Program-made: the position numbers and the translations under genes | Notes under the pieces: generated by a model | Database searches by the model: none | The model's input: only the letters and a program-made list of their open reading frames with translations | Told to the model about the DNA's origin: nothing | Shown: positions 40,866 through 53,170 of the stretch, piece after piece | How positions within the stretch are numbered: position 1 is the first letter of the stretch | Layout of the letters: each line of letters opens with the position of its first letter | NCBI GenBank assembly: GCA_035582835.1 | Contig: JAYKAV010000422.1 | Coordinates: 434,001-498,000, forward strand | DNA length: 64,000 nt | Origin: Phoebastria nigripes | Lineage: Eukaryota; Chordata; Aves; Procellariiformes; Diomedeidae | Reading direction: 5' to 3'

Positions 40866-43800
40866 GCAATTAAGTAAACTGAAGTGGTGAAAGGGCTTGG
40901 GCCATAGTAATTTAACATTGAATTTCTGAGGGCACTGAGAGAAAGCAGATTCAAGGATGGCAGATGGCAATAACTCCCTGCCATGGGCATGACTACGCAG
41001 GCAAGAAAAAGCAGATATGGACTATAATAAAGTGCAAAGTGCACATGGTAGCACTGATGTGCTGACATGCTCCAACAGCCTCATAAAAATGGAACAATTT
41101 TCTTTTTTCCTATGTGATCACTTGAACTAGAGGAGGATGAGTGTATATCTGATCTTGACTCTTCTCTCCTGGGTCACCTCTTCTCTGCTGTGGAATTTTC
41201 TGGCCAAAGTCACTCTTTTTCCCTGTTATATGTTGCTTTCCTTTAATCACTTTATTCCATGTGAATATGTATCAGAAGGCTATTCTGACTTTTCAGTGGA
41301 AACTCATTAAAAACTGAAAGTTGAAAAAATTAACACAAGTGTATCATTAGAAGGTCAGTGCCCAAATCTATTGCCTTCTACTATGTTAGAAGAAGTGAAT
41401 TGCAAGCACCACGAGTGACACTCAATTTGAAAGTCCTACAAAACACCTCAAAAGCTCAAACTATGCAACACCAACAGAAGAAGCAGGATGATTCATTGAT
41501 GCACAAATATTAGCTCAGAAATTTCTATGGAATCAGATTTACCAGCTATCATCCACCAAGGGAATCCTTCAGCAGCTCCATGTTAGGTATTTTGGCTTTT
41601 GTGTTGGGGAAGAAGAATTCCTCCTAAATAATTACGGCCATGTCTACAAAGACAGGCGCAGACAGATACAAGCCTTCTCTGTGAAACTGCCAAACTGGCT
41701 GGAATAAACCAGCTCTGGTCTGAAAACTGTATAGCCTTATTAGGCAGGGTTTATTAGCTCAGGCACAGTGCTGTATTTATGTGACTATATGGCTTCTGGA
41801 CTAGAGCTGGCTATCATCCCACCAGCTCAGAAAGTGGTCTGAGGAAGCTCACATCTGTCATGCCAAACACATGTTCTAGAAGAAGAGTGGAAAAATCCTG
41901 TTGGGACTGGTAACATTGCAAAATGCAGTATTATTAGTAACTTTTGTACTTTGGGGTTGGGTTTTTGATTTTTTTTGCTAGTGCACTAAGGAAGTTATTA
42001 CTAACAGAGCTCAGTTCTTTAAGAGAGGAATTTGCCTTAGAAGACGGGTGCAAAGGCATCACTTCTGTTTTCCATGTTTACATGGTACTGATTCATTTCA
42101 GCAGTCCCTAGGAAGCCTACTGCAGAGTGTCTTTATTTTTATTTTTTAAACTGTTGATGAAGTGGAATGTTCTGGATCAATCACACCACATGTTAACAAC
42201 TGAAGCACTCAACAATAAAAGCCATCCAGGGAACTTAAACAGCAGCCATTGTACTTTTCTGATTTTTCCCTTGACAGCAAGTTAATGATGCCATTATAGA
42301 CTGCCTACAGCAGAAAATAAAGTCATCATATCTTCTACATGGCATCATCTGAAGGAGAAGGAGGTGTTTTGACATACCACATCCATGTGTGGTAGAGCAG
42401 AGCTGGGGAGTACTTACAGATGCCACGGCTGCCGAGGGCAGCCTGTAATATGTTCTCATTTGCTCTGGGGCAGAGATGAGGAAGTGGAAAGGAGACGTCG
42501 GCCAACTTTCCTCAAACCCACCGGCTGAGGCACCAAACAGAGCTCAGGTGGAACGAACGGGCCAGCTATTACTGCAGTAAAGCTTTGTGGGATAAAACCT
42601 GTGCAGCCTACAAACTGAAGCTCGCAGACCTTTCTATATGGAAACTGCATGTACTGAAGCCTAATGTTTCAGTTTGTGGTTGGTCAATTAGAGATCGTTT
42701 GAAGGGAAACTCATTTTCAGAAAGGAGGGACAAAAGCTTCTAGTAAACAGCCCCCTTAAGATAATTCACGTTGTGTGTGGACAATCACTATCCGTCTTTG
42801 TACATCTTGGTCTACTTTTCTAGACAGTTAATACATTGTTTGCAAAGCTCCTGGGAGCTCTGCACATTTTCGTTTCCCCTCTTACAGAGATTCAATCTCT
42901 ATTCTTAACACACTACGTAAGTGCAGAGTTTGTTGTGAATCTAACATTTTACTGTACGCTCAATATTGCTTGCATGTTTTTCCCACCTAAATTTCCTGTT
43001 TCATTTAAATTTCATTTTATTTATTCCTTTTGTTTGTTCCTTCTTCAATGTGCATGAAAGTTATCATGCAGAGCAAGATAGAGACGTAAAGCTGGAAAAA
43101 AGTTCTCAAAAGATCTATGCCCACAAGCAGAATAAGCCTATCATGAACATTGCTGAAAGATGTTTTTTCCAACCTGTTCTAAAATGATGTTCAATAAAAG
43201 ATGTCTCACAGAGTTTATAGGTAGCTTGCTCCGGTGCTTTCTCATGCTTAAAGCTAGAAAGCTTTTTTTTCCTCATATCTACCTAATATCTAATATCTAT
43301 CTAATATTCAGCTGTTGATTATCTGTAAATCCAGGGTCATTTTCTGCTGTACTATCCAATTTTTCCAATTTTTTGTTTGCTTATTTAGTATCTGTGCCCT
43401 GAGAATGCATTGGATTTGGATGCATTTTTGCCAGAATTCCTTCTTCAGGGCTGCTTTTCACATACATATAAATGCCATAAAATGCATAAGAAGTAAAACT
43501 TGCAAGAAGCTGATGCTGTTTTGAAGATCACTTTGTTACTGGTGAAGAAGAACCCCTTAAATTTATGATGCCTTAGCACTAAGACTTCCATCCTCTGTGA
43601 TACACTCTTATACATATTTAATCAATTTATTTCTGCCTATTTTCTCTTTATGAATAACAACAGTACTGTAATGGCACTCCAAGGCCAATTTTCACAACAA
43701 AACAGCATTTTTCTGTCCATAACAGAACTGTTCTGTAAAAAATCTGGACCTTCAAGCTCTCTCAAAATGGAAGAAACCTTCTTAATGCAACCACCTCTCT

Positions 43801-44690
43801 GTAAACAGCAAGAGATGATTCTGGATGCTTGAGACTCCCTTACCATCTATAAACTATTTTATCAGTACTTGTTTTTGCCATCAGCACAGCCGTTAGAAAG
43901 AATAACAGGCTTTTATTCGCTATCGAACCATGTCTTATTCTCCATAGTAAAAAGGGTGGATGTAAAATGTTAAGAGTTTAAATATTGATCTGGAGGGGGT
44001 ATGGTGCTTTCAGCTGAGCCCTCAGTGGTCTCTTATGTTGGAAATGCATTGAACTGTCAACTACATAAATCAATGAATAGATACTGGAATCATTAAGTAC
44101 AAGAATCCTCATTGTCAGTGATCCCTTGGTAAAATAGCATAAAGCATGGAAATAATTGATTTAAAAAANTTTTTTTTTGTTTTAGAAATGGTGCTGCTGA
44201 ATTAACAGCATTGCTTTGATTTGCTGCAATATGCAATATTGAAAGTATAATCTTAGGAATAGAAAGTCTGACATGGTGAATGACTCTCATTCTTTCTGTA
44301 GGAGTGGGACTGATAATAATTGTCTGTCCTTGTAAATGTTTCAGAAATCTTTGATAAAAGGCATTGTAACAAATAAATAAACAATGTTAAGCCTTAAATA
44401 TAAAGCATAGATCTGCTTATAGATAGAAATCTTGCCGAAGCTTTATATACCGTCAGCTGAGTTAAAATTCTCAAAAAGTTCAAGACTGCTAGGAACTTGA
44501 TACCTTTTTGATTAGGAATTTTGCTACCTGTATATTTGTGATGTAAAGTAGTGTTGCATTTAATATAGTGGAATCTCTTTACAAGTAATTTTTTCCTCTA
44601 GATGATCATCATACCAAAATGTGCTTTTTGATATTTGCAGTAGAAACCAAGCAAACACACATGTAACTTTCCTTGTGGGACTCTGTATAA

Positions 44691-44906
<216 letters not shown>

Positions 44907-45029
44907 CATTGGTTCTCTTTCCGCGGACACTAATGCGGGTGGTTACTGACCCCTTGGATGCTCACAGCCAGTGAAGGACTCCAGCTATTTGTGTGCAAAT
45001 TCTGCAAAGTACACATCTACTCACAGAGT

Positions 45030-45205
45030 GTAAATATGCTCCTGTGTGTGTATTTATGTGTGTTTATGTATACACACATGGCACCTAGAAAGATATATAA
45101 GTGTATACTGTGTGTATGTAGATACACATATCTATATGCAAGTGCCCTAAACGTAAGTACAACCCATATATTTATATATATGTCCACACACACAAATATG
45201 CATCA
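45030..45205. repeat. TG/TA-rich low-complexity region in the 3' UTR
   Basis: Alternating TGTG, TATG, ACAC and TATA units, partly self-complementary, lie within the BMPER 3' UTR. The repeats are imperfect and old-looking rather than a clean microsatellite. Confidence 0.75.
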
Positions 45206-45306
45206 TTTCTATATATCATAGAAGGATGAATTATTATATGTATATTTTTTGCTATAAAGTTTATGTATTATTATTTCTAGGACCCTGATCTGTAAGTCAT
45301 TGTATA

Positions 45307-45312
45307 AATAAA
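45307..45312 (+). terminator. BMPER: BMPER polyadenylation signal (proximal)
   Basis: A canonical AATAAA about 400 bases after the BMPER stop codon, followed by T- and GT-rich sequence (ggtgtttttaat). It is the first canonical hexamer after the stop codon. Confidence 0.75.
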
Positions 45313-45677
45313 CCAGGTGTTTTTAATATAAGATAGTGGCATGTAAAGATTGGATGACTTTGCCATTGCATAAGTTTGTCGTTTCCAAGGAAACTCTTCT
45401 AGGGCCATAGCACTGCCAGACTGGATTAGTTTCAACACAGAACCTGGATTTACAGTTGTACAGGAAACACATTTCTCTGGAGATGGAGGATTTATCTAGG
45501 AATATTTCATGCGTACCTTAGAGCTGCATAGTGATTGGTGACAGTGCTTAATCAGGCAAAGAAAGCTGGGGATCGGCTTTTATGCTTTACTGAAGTAACT
45601 GTGCAAAAGGATTTCCAAAGCTGGTTGGCCAACTGCCAGCATAGAGATATTTCTTTCTGGAACGGCACCAAAGAGTC

Positions 45678-45738
45678 AGGGGCCAGATTTTCAAAAGTGT
45701 TCAGCACCCAGCAGCTCGCTTTGAAAATTTGACCACTT
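45678..45738. repeat. Ancient sauropsid repeat fragment
   Basis: The phrase 'ggccagattttcaaaagtgttcagcacccagcagctc' closely follows a motif I associate with widespread old turtle, crocodile and bird repeats. Its usual continuation ('cccattgacttcaatggg') is degraded here. The family name is not assigned. Confidence 0.5.
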
Positions 45739-46633
45739 CCCATTTCATATCCTAATGCCCCGTCTCTGTTGTTGTGTTTGGCAGTAGCTGTGAATACACA
45801 ATAAGTAGCTTGAAGAAAATGTTCATGTACATATTAGCCCCTTTAACATGTTTGAAACTGCTGGGTTTGTTTCATATTTCCCCCAAATATTATGCAGAAA
45901 GCAAATCCCACTGTGAATTGGAGTGTTTGATTTCAGCGTGCCTTCAAACATGAAATAATGCCGGGTTTAGTAACTCATTTAATTTATCAGTATGGTTTAG
46001 AAGAAAGACAAATTCACCCCACCAAAAAAACAGTAGAGAATGTCAAATGCTAATTGGAGAACTGGAATTTATTTCCTTACTGGTCTTTTGCTTGAGGTTT
46101 ACGAACATGTGGGCTCTGTGAAGTTTGCATGACTTTTGAAGTCTCCCAGGGGAGAAGCAATAATATGGGATTTCATTAGAAACTGTTAAAAAAGCCATAG
46201 AACTTTCTCAAGCCTGAAGGGAGGGGGGGCTATTTTTCTTCCACTGGAAAACCTCTTGTAGAGCCTGATGGAACGGTCTCTGGAGATGACAGAAATCTTT
46301 GGGCATCTGATTTAGGTTTATAATGAAGTAATATCCTCCCACACAGCTACTTCCATTATGCCTTGCATTGAAATTGCACATTGTAATGCTTTGAACAATT
46401 TTCTCCTTTAATTCTTCACTCTCCAGGAAGTTTCGCAGGGTCTGAGTTTACAGTGAGTGAGTGGGTGCAACACACTTGGGTTATACGACCTGCTTGTGAT
46501 CCCGTCCTGGAGGAAGATGCTGAGTGAGCCTGGTTAGCTTAGGCACCACACTATCCAAAATGCTGCACCACAGTGTTAAAAGAGCTGGGCAAATAATGCC
46601 AGGAGTGTTCCATGGATGTTTATCCAAATCTTA

Positions 46634-46639
46634 AATAAA
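46634..46639 (+). terminator. Possible distal polyadenylation signal
   Basis: AATAAA followed within 40 bases by a T/GT-rich segment (tctttttatgtcccctttgtgttcg). It could serve a longer BMPER transcript. It is equally possible that it is a chance hexamer in AT-rich DNA. Confidence 0.3.
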
Positions 46640-47824
46640 TTCAGCTTGATCTTTTTATGTCCCCTTTGTGTTCGTTTTCTCGGAACAATCAAATAATTCG
46701 GTTTTACTGGCAGAGAGGGTTTCGAAGCCGCATACACAAGTGCACTGGGAAGCAGACTTGCAAATGTGCAGATCCCATCAGAGCAGGAAACTAGAAGGGT
46801 TTTCTGTGGCTCATGTGATAATTGAATGGCAAAGCTGAAATTTAGAACAATTGCAATTGGTCCAAGGAGTTAAAACATAAAATGACAGTCATTAAAATAA
46901 TTTAAAGCATCAGTTAGACCAAAGAATATTTCAGCCTGTGAGCTTTCAATGCTGAGATATGGGGTCTAAGCCATTAAAAAGGTTATTTGCCCAGCTCTAG
47001 TTTAGGATAGATTTTCATTACTGATAGATTTGCATTACTTACTGCTCAGTGTTTCCAAAATAAAAATACACACTAAGTGAATTGCATACATGAATGGTGT
47101 ATAGAACTGTCCTTCCCTTTTCTTCTCCTGACTGATGAAGGTGAGTGAAAGGTGAAGGGAGAGCCCTCCAGCTCTCTCAGTCCACTGATCGCATTCAAGC
47201 AACACTTAATTGACGCCAGGTGAAGAGGTGACTCAGTCTATCTGTAGGATGAACTCTATTTTTAAATCTTAAAATGATTCAGTTTGAAACCTTAACTACA
47301 GGTCATCTCAAAATGAGGACTCATTCCTCAGTTTAGCTTTTTCACATCTGCCTAATTAAGGGTAGCCCTCTGCTTTTTGCTTTAGTGATGTATACTGAGG
47401 AAGAAAGGAATGTGGTTTTACCTCTAAGCTGTCTGTGCCCTTATGGTGCTGTAGAGCTTTCTCCTCCAAACTCCGCAGTTTTCAAAGCAACAGTAAGGGC
47501 TATCATCTGCTCAGTTCACATATACAGTCTAAGGTAAAGGAGTTCTGCTTTTCTAGGAGTTGCCCCCAAGTTTCAACTTGGCACAGGTTTTATATCCGTA
47601 TCTGTAGTTACCCTGTGCCCAATTGAGCTATTCAGACCAGATCAGTCCCAGCTGGGGCTGTCTCACTCCGCTCTCCTGTTTGCCTCTCTTCTTCCAGGCT
47701 TTTCAAAAGTTGAAAGTCTAGCCCAATAACATCAATAACAGCATTACCACTGGCCTCATAGAGTTTGGGTTGCAGCCCATCTTCCTCCTTAGTGCAGCAT
47801 TCTTTCTAATTCTGCTGTCTTGAC

Positions 47825-47886
47825 TCATGAAATACTACCCCTAGGATGCTAGGGCTTATGAAATATTACCCCCAGGATGCTAAAGC
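47825..47886. repeat. 31-base tandem duplication, two diverged copies
   Basis: Copy 1 (47825-47855) and copy 2 (47856-47886) share ATGAAATA, TTACCCC/CTACCCC and AGGATGCTA blocks with a few substitutions. The spacing of matching bases is exactly 31. Confidence 0.85.
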
Positions 47887-48214
47887 TGGAAACTTCCTGC
47901 ATATCACTGGGGATTTATTTTTGACAAAATTCACTGATAATCCAATTTTAGTATGCTAAATGTGTTTAGTATGCAATAATGTGTTTTTAATAATAGCATA
48001 AGGTTGATAATCCATATGGTATATTCACCATGCAAAACTGATGGTTGTGTAAGTTTTGGTCTTGATTATGCTTACGTCAATCTGTGCATACAACTTTGTG
48101 CCAATTTGTAAGGTGAAATATATTTGAAGGAGCAGAGGTTCCAACCAAAGAATGATCCAAAAGGAAAGTCTGAGAAACAGCTCTGTAATCCAGTGGATGG
48201 AATCAAGGAAAGAC

Positions 48215-48300
48215 TTGGATCAACAGCTTCGCCATTAACCTGCTATGTGTTCCCTGACAAGTCATTTAATATTCTGTACTTCATTGGGGAAATGAGGCTC
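48215..48300 (+). repeat. MIR/CORE-SINE-like remnant
   Basis: The order 'gccattaacctgctatgtgttccctgacaagtcatttaa ... tgtacttcattggggaaatgag' follows the MIR middle and 3' half ('gccacttactagctgtgtgacc...gggcaagtcacttaa ... tcagtttcctcatctgtaaaatggg'). It sits inside a 176-codon open frame (48124-48654), which argues that the frame is not a real gene. Confidence 0.55.
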
Positions 48301-51300
48301 TGGGTTTATGCATCTTTTTTAAGTTTATGGATGGAAAATGTTCTAAAATGCCATACGTCACCAGGGGAATGTCAGCTGGTATTTTACCAATCTACTCAGG
48401 TCTGCTTTGCATCAGGTTGTCCCATATCTCCCATATCATCATCGCTTCAAAGTCAGCTTTTAGTTGGCATACATGGAGGTCAAATACATTTACTTCCTCC
48501 TCATTTACTTTCAATTGTGTCTATTTTTGTCATATATACTGAGTTTTATAAACCATGGAGACAAGCCATAGCCAAGCAGAGCAATTTGAGTTGTAGCCCA
48601 AGACTCTGTAGGAACTCCCACATCTTCCAAGAACACCTTTCTTCTATAGAGTAAGGATGCACTTGGAGCAAAAAATTAAAAGATTCTTAATATCTGACCC
48701 AAATGTGACCCCATCCTTGCATCACGTAAGTAGTTTCCGGTAGATAACCTAAAAGAAGTAAGTTCTTCTCATCAGAGGCTTTTCTGCTTTTTTTTGGACA
48801 CAGGATTCAAATACAGTTTGACACTGCTTGGCTTCCTACTGACAGAACCTGATATTTGCAATAGCTGGCCTGATCTTGAGTGACTGTACAGGGGTACTTT
48901 TTTTTTTCCCTTCATCAAAAGTGGACGAGGTTATATCAGAGCTAACAGATATAAGAATAACAGCCCATGCATGTGCAGCTGGACAGGCTGGAAAGAGAGG
49001 CAGTCAACAGCATTTAGCACTGAAGTGGTGAGATGTTTCAGGTATTTCAGGAACAGTCCCAACTAAGGGGGCATTATGCCAAGGTCTCAGTATTTGACAA
49101 ACAGGAACTTTACATTACATAACACTGATCAAATGCTTGTTCTGCTATCCCTGATTTTACCATTTTAGAAAGTCCNGTGGTGAGAGAGATGTTTCTGCTT
49201 CCTTACAGAAACATTTCTAGCCTATGACTGCAAATTTTTCAGGACAAAGGCCTAACTGTGCTGCCATTACAGAATTCCTTCTCTCTCTGTGTAAAGGTTG
49301 TTGCAGAGATTAGTATTTCTAGTGCAATAATCACCATGACACCTGAGCATCAAACAGAATCTATAACAACAAAATAAGGTTCTCCTATGAACACGAGGCA
49401 GCTCTTGATCCCTCAGATGGCCATGACATTGTGTTTGAATGAAGATGGTACAATAATGTGAGGAAATAAAGAGGCAGGATGGCAGAATAAGGGTAAGAGG
49501 CAAATGAGAAGGGAGAAAGCAGTAATAAGATTTTTTTTCTATGTGGATATTTTCCCTCTAAATGGTAAGAACTAAACTGAAAGTGTTCTCTGACAAAGGC
49601 AAAGTACATCCATACTCCCTGAGCAAAAAAACCCCCACCAACCACCCAAAAAACCCAAACCAACCACAGCAGAATCGTATGTTGAGACCTGAACAGAACA
49701 GGTGTATATTGGTAGGTATAGAAATCCATAATTAAAATAAAGTTATGAGTTTCTATTCCTACTTTTCTCACAACCCTTAAATTACAGTAGAAGAAGTCAC
49801 CAAAGTTGAGGAAAGGGATCTTATTTCCTGGGCTGAGATGAGGCAAACATCTGCAGAATTTGGTTCTCGTGCTTCCACTAGCACAACAAACCCGTTTTGG
49901 TTTCCTCGAAGATACACGTTTTAGTGAACACACATCATTTCCCATTTCAATGTCGACATAGTAATTTCTTACATTACATTGTAATTTCCTACCCTATTTT
50001 ACTTCTTGTTATTGTTAAAAGAAAGGGACATACTGGACTTGATTTTTTCTTTTGCACTGGTAAAAGCAGGAAGCAATTTCAGTGAGTTAACTGTTGCTAG
50101 CTATACTAGTTTTAAACTGGCTCGAGATCATACTAGCACCATCCTGGCTTTATAGGTGTGGAAGTAATCCACAATCCCGGTGTGGCTACCCTCAATTATT
50201 AGACTTCTGATTGCTTCTAGCTATAGTTCAATAGGAATCTCTGATAACACTGTATTAGAATAAAAGCATCTGCAGCCCTAATCAGTATAAATCATTTGCT
50301 ACAAGAGCTCACAGTTTATAAATGGAGGAAAAAAGTAATTTGTTGTACTTAACTCACTTTCACAAAAACTTTGATAAACAGTATTAATAAGGAAAAAGGA
50401 AGAGTGACTATAGAAACTGATGAAGAAAAGAGAATTTTGAAACTAAAGGGGTTTTTTAACATTTAGTTCAAGTATTCAACTTCTTTGATAAGTACCGTTG
50501 CGTGGCATTCAAACCCACAGAAAAAACTCGATTGGGTTCTACAGAATATGGATCAAAACCCAGAAGTGGATATGTACTGATGCAGTTCTACAGTTAAAAT
50601 TGCACTGTATCTTGAAGGGAGTGAAATAAATGAGTAGTTTGGAGGAAATTATTAAATTATTTCACCCATCTTAGGCACCTGAATGTTTTCTAGTTTGGGG
50701 TATAAATACGCAGGTGTCTGAACCCCACCATGTCTGATGTACAGCCCTGACTTTCTTCATATTGGTGTGCATCAGGAATAACTCTAGAGGAACCCATAGA
50801 ATAATACTTGTTTCAAAAGATAAGATGTGCTTTTTTTTTTTTTTTTAATTTCTTGTTCATTATAATTAACTGTTACCCTGCAAATGATCAAGGGGAAGAG
50901 AAGCTGCAGGGAAAATTACGGTCTATATCACATATATTAGATGTTTGAAGCCATTAACGTATGGATGGGTTACTTGAAATATTTTACACACAATTTGTGG
51001 AGAATGCTCTGTAGTGTCAAGAGCATCACTGCAGAATGTTTACATTTTAATGTTTAGAATTGCTTTGCTTACTCATGCTAAATTTTTAACAGATTTCACC
51101 TGAGGTGCATTCATGTAAATATGAAATCTATTTAAAATTTTACTAAATTTCTGTCTTCAGTATGTCTCAGTTTATACCTTTGTTGAATTTAAAATGATTA
51201 TGTAGTTTAATGTATCTTACAGAACTGCAAAACTGTGCAGTAGCATTGACATGGCTTGTCTTTGAGTGTCTATACAGTTTTTGCAAGAATATTGTGCTAA

Positions 51301-51620
51301 TATAATTTTGTAAAAGTAGGATTGTGATGAGTATGTTTGTAAAGACATTATTTATTCCCTTATAAACTTAATATTTATTATCTTCATGCAGATAAATATT
51401 GATGCCTGATTATTTCATAGCTATCAGTGAAAACTGCTGTTTTGATTTGCAAGGTCTGACTCAGAAAAGCAACGCCTCCCACACAATGATTGATACTGTG
51501 TTCTCCTAAGAACTGATGTTAAATACTGTTATTTCCTGGGAGGGGAGGGAGGAGCCATGCAGACTGTTTTCCTTTACTTTTACCTGTGATTTGGGAGCTG
51601 GGATTTTGGGACGCTTTGTT
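48301..51620. other. Intergenic DNA without a supported gene
   Basis: It is AT-rich. It holds the tail of a 176-codon + strand frame (to 48654) and a 186-codon minus frame (49385-49945), neither with a recognisable domain. It also has an A/C-rich tract near 49624 and a 16-base T run at 50831-50846. One ambiguous base is at 49176. No splice-site-bounded exon stood out. Confidence 0.65.
49624..49670 (+). repeat. A/C-only low-complexity tract
   Basis: About 45 bases composed only of A and C, in irregular ACCC, CCAA and CAAACC units. On the minus strand it reads as a G/T-rich tract and supplies the odd Trp/Val/Gly-rich part of the open frame there. Confidence 0.85.
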
Positions 51621-51720
51621 CAGCCAGTGACTCATTTATGTGGTATCACTTGGCCAAGTTACTTCACTGCTATTTGTCTTATTTTTCCCACTGGTGGAAC
51701 AGAAATGATAATGCTTTACA
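51621..51720 (+). repeat. MIR/CORE-SINE-like remnant
   Basis: The run 'gtatcacttggccaagttacttcactgc' followed by 'gtcttatttttcccactggtggaacagaaatgataatgct' matches the MIR segment 'tgtgaccttgggcaagttacttaacc ... cagtttccccatctgtaaaatggggataataat' in order and spacing. It is the clearest of the three MIR-like relics in the window. Confidence 0.62.
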
Positions 51721-52980
51721 AAAATAACAGAAACTTTAAGAACGATGAATTTGTTAGAAATCCACTGATCTGTGTTTGGGCAAGGCTCCTGTTAATGTCC
51801 GTTGGGCTCCAGATTGGGCCTCACAATTGCCAAGTATTTTTATTTTTTCACAAAGAGGAACCCACCCTACTTCTGAAAGGGTAATTAGATCATGAACCCA
51901 AAAGGCCAGGGCTGAGAGCAGGCTTTGCTCTGTGCTGAGCGAGAAGACGACCTTCTTTGGTGGATTTCTCCCTCCTGGACCGAGATGAGGAGAGCATAGA
52001 AGGTAAGAGATTCGGGACTTTTTTTTGCTTTAAATTCATAGGACTACCGGTGCTGCGTGCTCTGTAACTGTGGGACTCCTTGCTTGGTCTGTACTAAGTA
52101 TATTGATGTGAACTCCCCAGTGACAGCCTGCTTCAGTATCGTGAGATACTGAATGTTCATTTTGGAGCGGGCAGGCTCGTCTCACCAGTCTTTGTTCCAT
52201 GACCGGGATGTAAGGGCATGGCAGAGGTGGCAAGGTCTGTAGTTCAAAGGCTGGCTGATCTGGCCCCGCATGCTAGCGTAGCAGATGACTACTTACATGG
52301 TCACACATAACTTTTACCCCAAATTACCACTCAGTGGTGATGGTTACTCTGTATTATTCTTCCTACCCATTTTGGATGCAGCCTCCTCACCAAGAATGCT
52401 GCAGTATTAATTTTCCTCCCAAGCGGTGTGCAGTTACAGACTTTATCCTCACTTTTCTCTTGCCAGACTTCACTCGTCCCTGAAACGCCACCTCCTGCCA
52501 TCCCTGCCTCACCCACTGCCCCCTCCACCATGTGGTTTATGGGTCCTGCCAATGACAGCCTCCAACCTACAAGGCTCACGTTCACTGCTGGGTAGATCCA
52601 GGTGGGCAATAAACGCCCTGAGATGGAAGCAGAGGTACAAAACGAGAAAATCTCTTAAGGCATGATGGGCAGACGGGCTGCAGGGGCAATGAGGAAGGGG
52701 ACAGGGAGGATAGGAAAAGAGGACAAGGAGCTCCAGCAGAGCACCTCTGAGGNTCAGGCTCCTCCACCTCTGCTGCCTTGTTCGTTTGGGCAGCCTGTGC
52801 CTTGCACATCACAGCAGCAATCCTTCCCTCCCTGCTCCTGTGCGACCCGTTCTGAGCTGAACAGCTTCTGACGCTCATTTTTTTCATTAAAATGCTCAAA
52901 GAGAAAAATCTTCCTTAAGAAAAATATGGAAGAAAGGCCTTACACGGAGGCGGAGAAAAAAGACTGGTGGCTGTTCTTCA
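51721..52980. other. Intergenic DNA with a GC-rich patch
   Basis: A GC-rich, CpG-poor patch runs from about 52440 to 52880, with C-rich then G-rich strands. Several short overlapping open frames there follow from composition. I see no start, splice or domain signal worth calling. One ambiguous base is at 52753. Confidence 0.6.
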
Positions 52981-53170
52981 TTTAAACAATCTGTAGGTTT
53001 ATTTACGCCTTTCAGGCTATTCACTTAATTCAGGCTAATAATTGGAGTACTTTTCTTCATCACTTACAGTTCACCATCAATAGAGTTGTGATGTTTCGGA
53101 GTATTGGTAATAATTGTTCTGCTAATTAAACCATACTGAAATGCTAATAATCCCCATTTAGGATTTTGAA
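52981..53170. promoter_or_regulatory. Candidate conserved element downstream of BMPER
   Basis: It contains CTTAATTC, CTAATAATTGG, GGTAATAATTG, CTAATTAAACC and GCTAATAATCC within about 150 bases, embedded in complex sequence. A cluster of ATTA cores with TAATTG/TAATTA context fits a homeodomain-bound enhancer. Inference only; conservation across species would decide. Confidence 0.3.

Larger units (their letters stand above)
44907..45330 (+). other. BMPER: BMPER 3' UTR (proximal form)
   Basis: The UTR begins after the TGA and probably ends 10-25 bases past the AATAAA at 45307. It includes a TG/TA-rich stretch at about 45030-45240 with many ATTTA-like and TATATA segments. Such sequences can affect mRNA stability, but that is inference. 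The exact 3' end is estimated. Confidence 0.7.
45313..48100. other. Post-BMPER intergenic DNA
   Basis: No convincing gene. It contains an old-repeat fragment (45678-45738), a possible distal polyadenylation hexamer (46634) and a 31-base tandem duplication (47825-47886). The rest is AT-rich single-copy-looking sequence. Confidence 0.7.

Noticed and set aside
40543..40869. 108-codon minus-strand Ser/Phe/Leu-rich frame
   Set aside because: Direct consequence of the purine-rich + strand.
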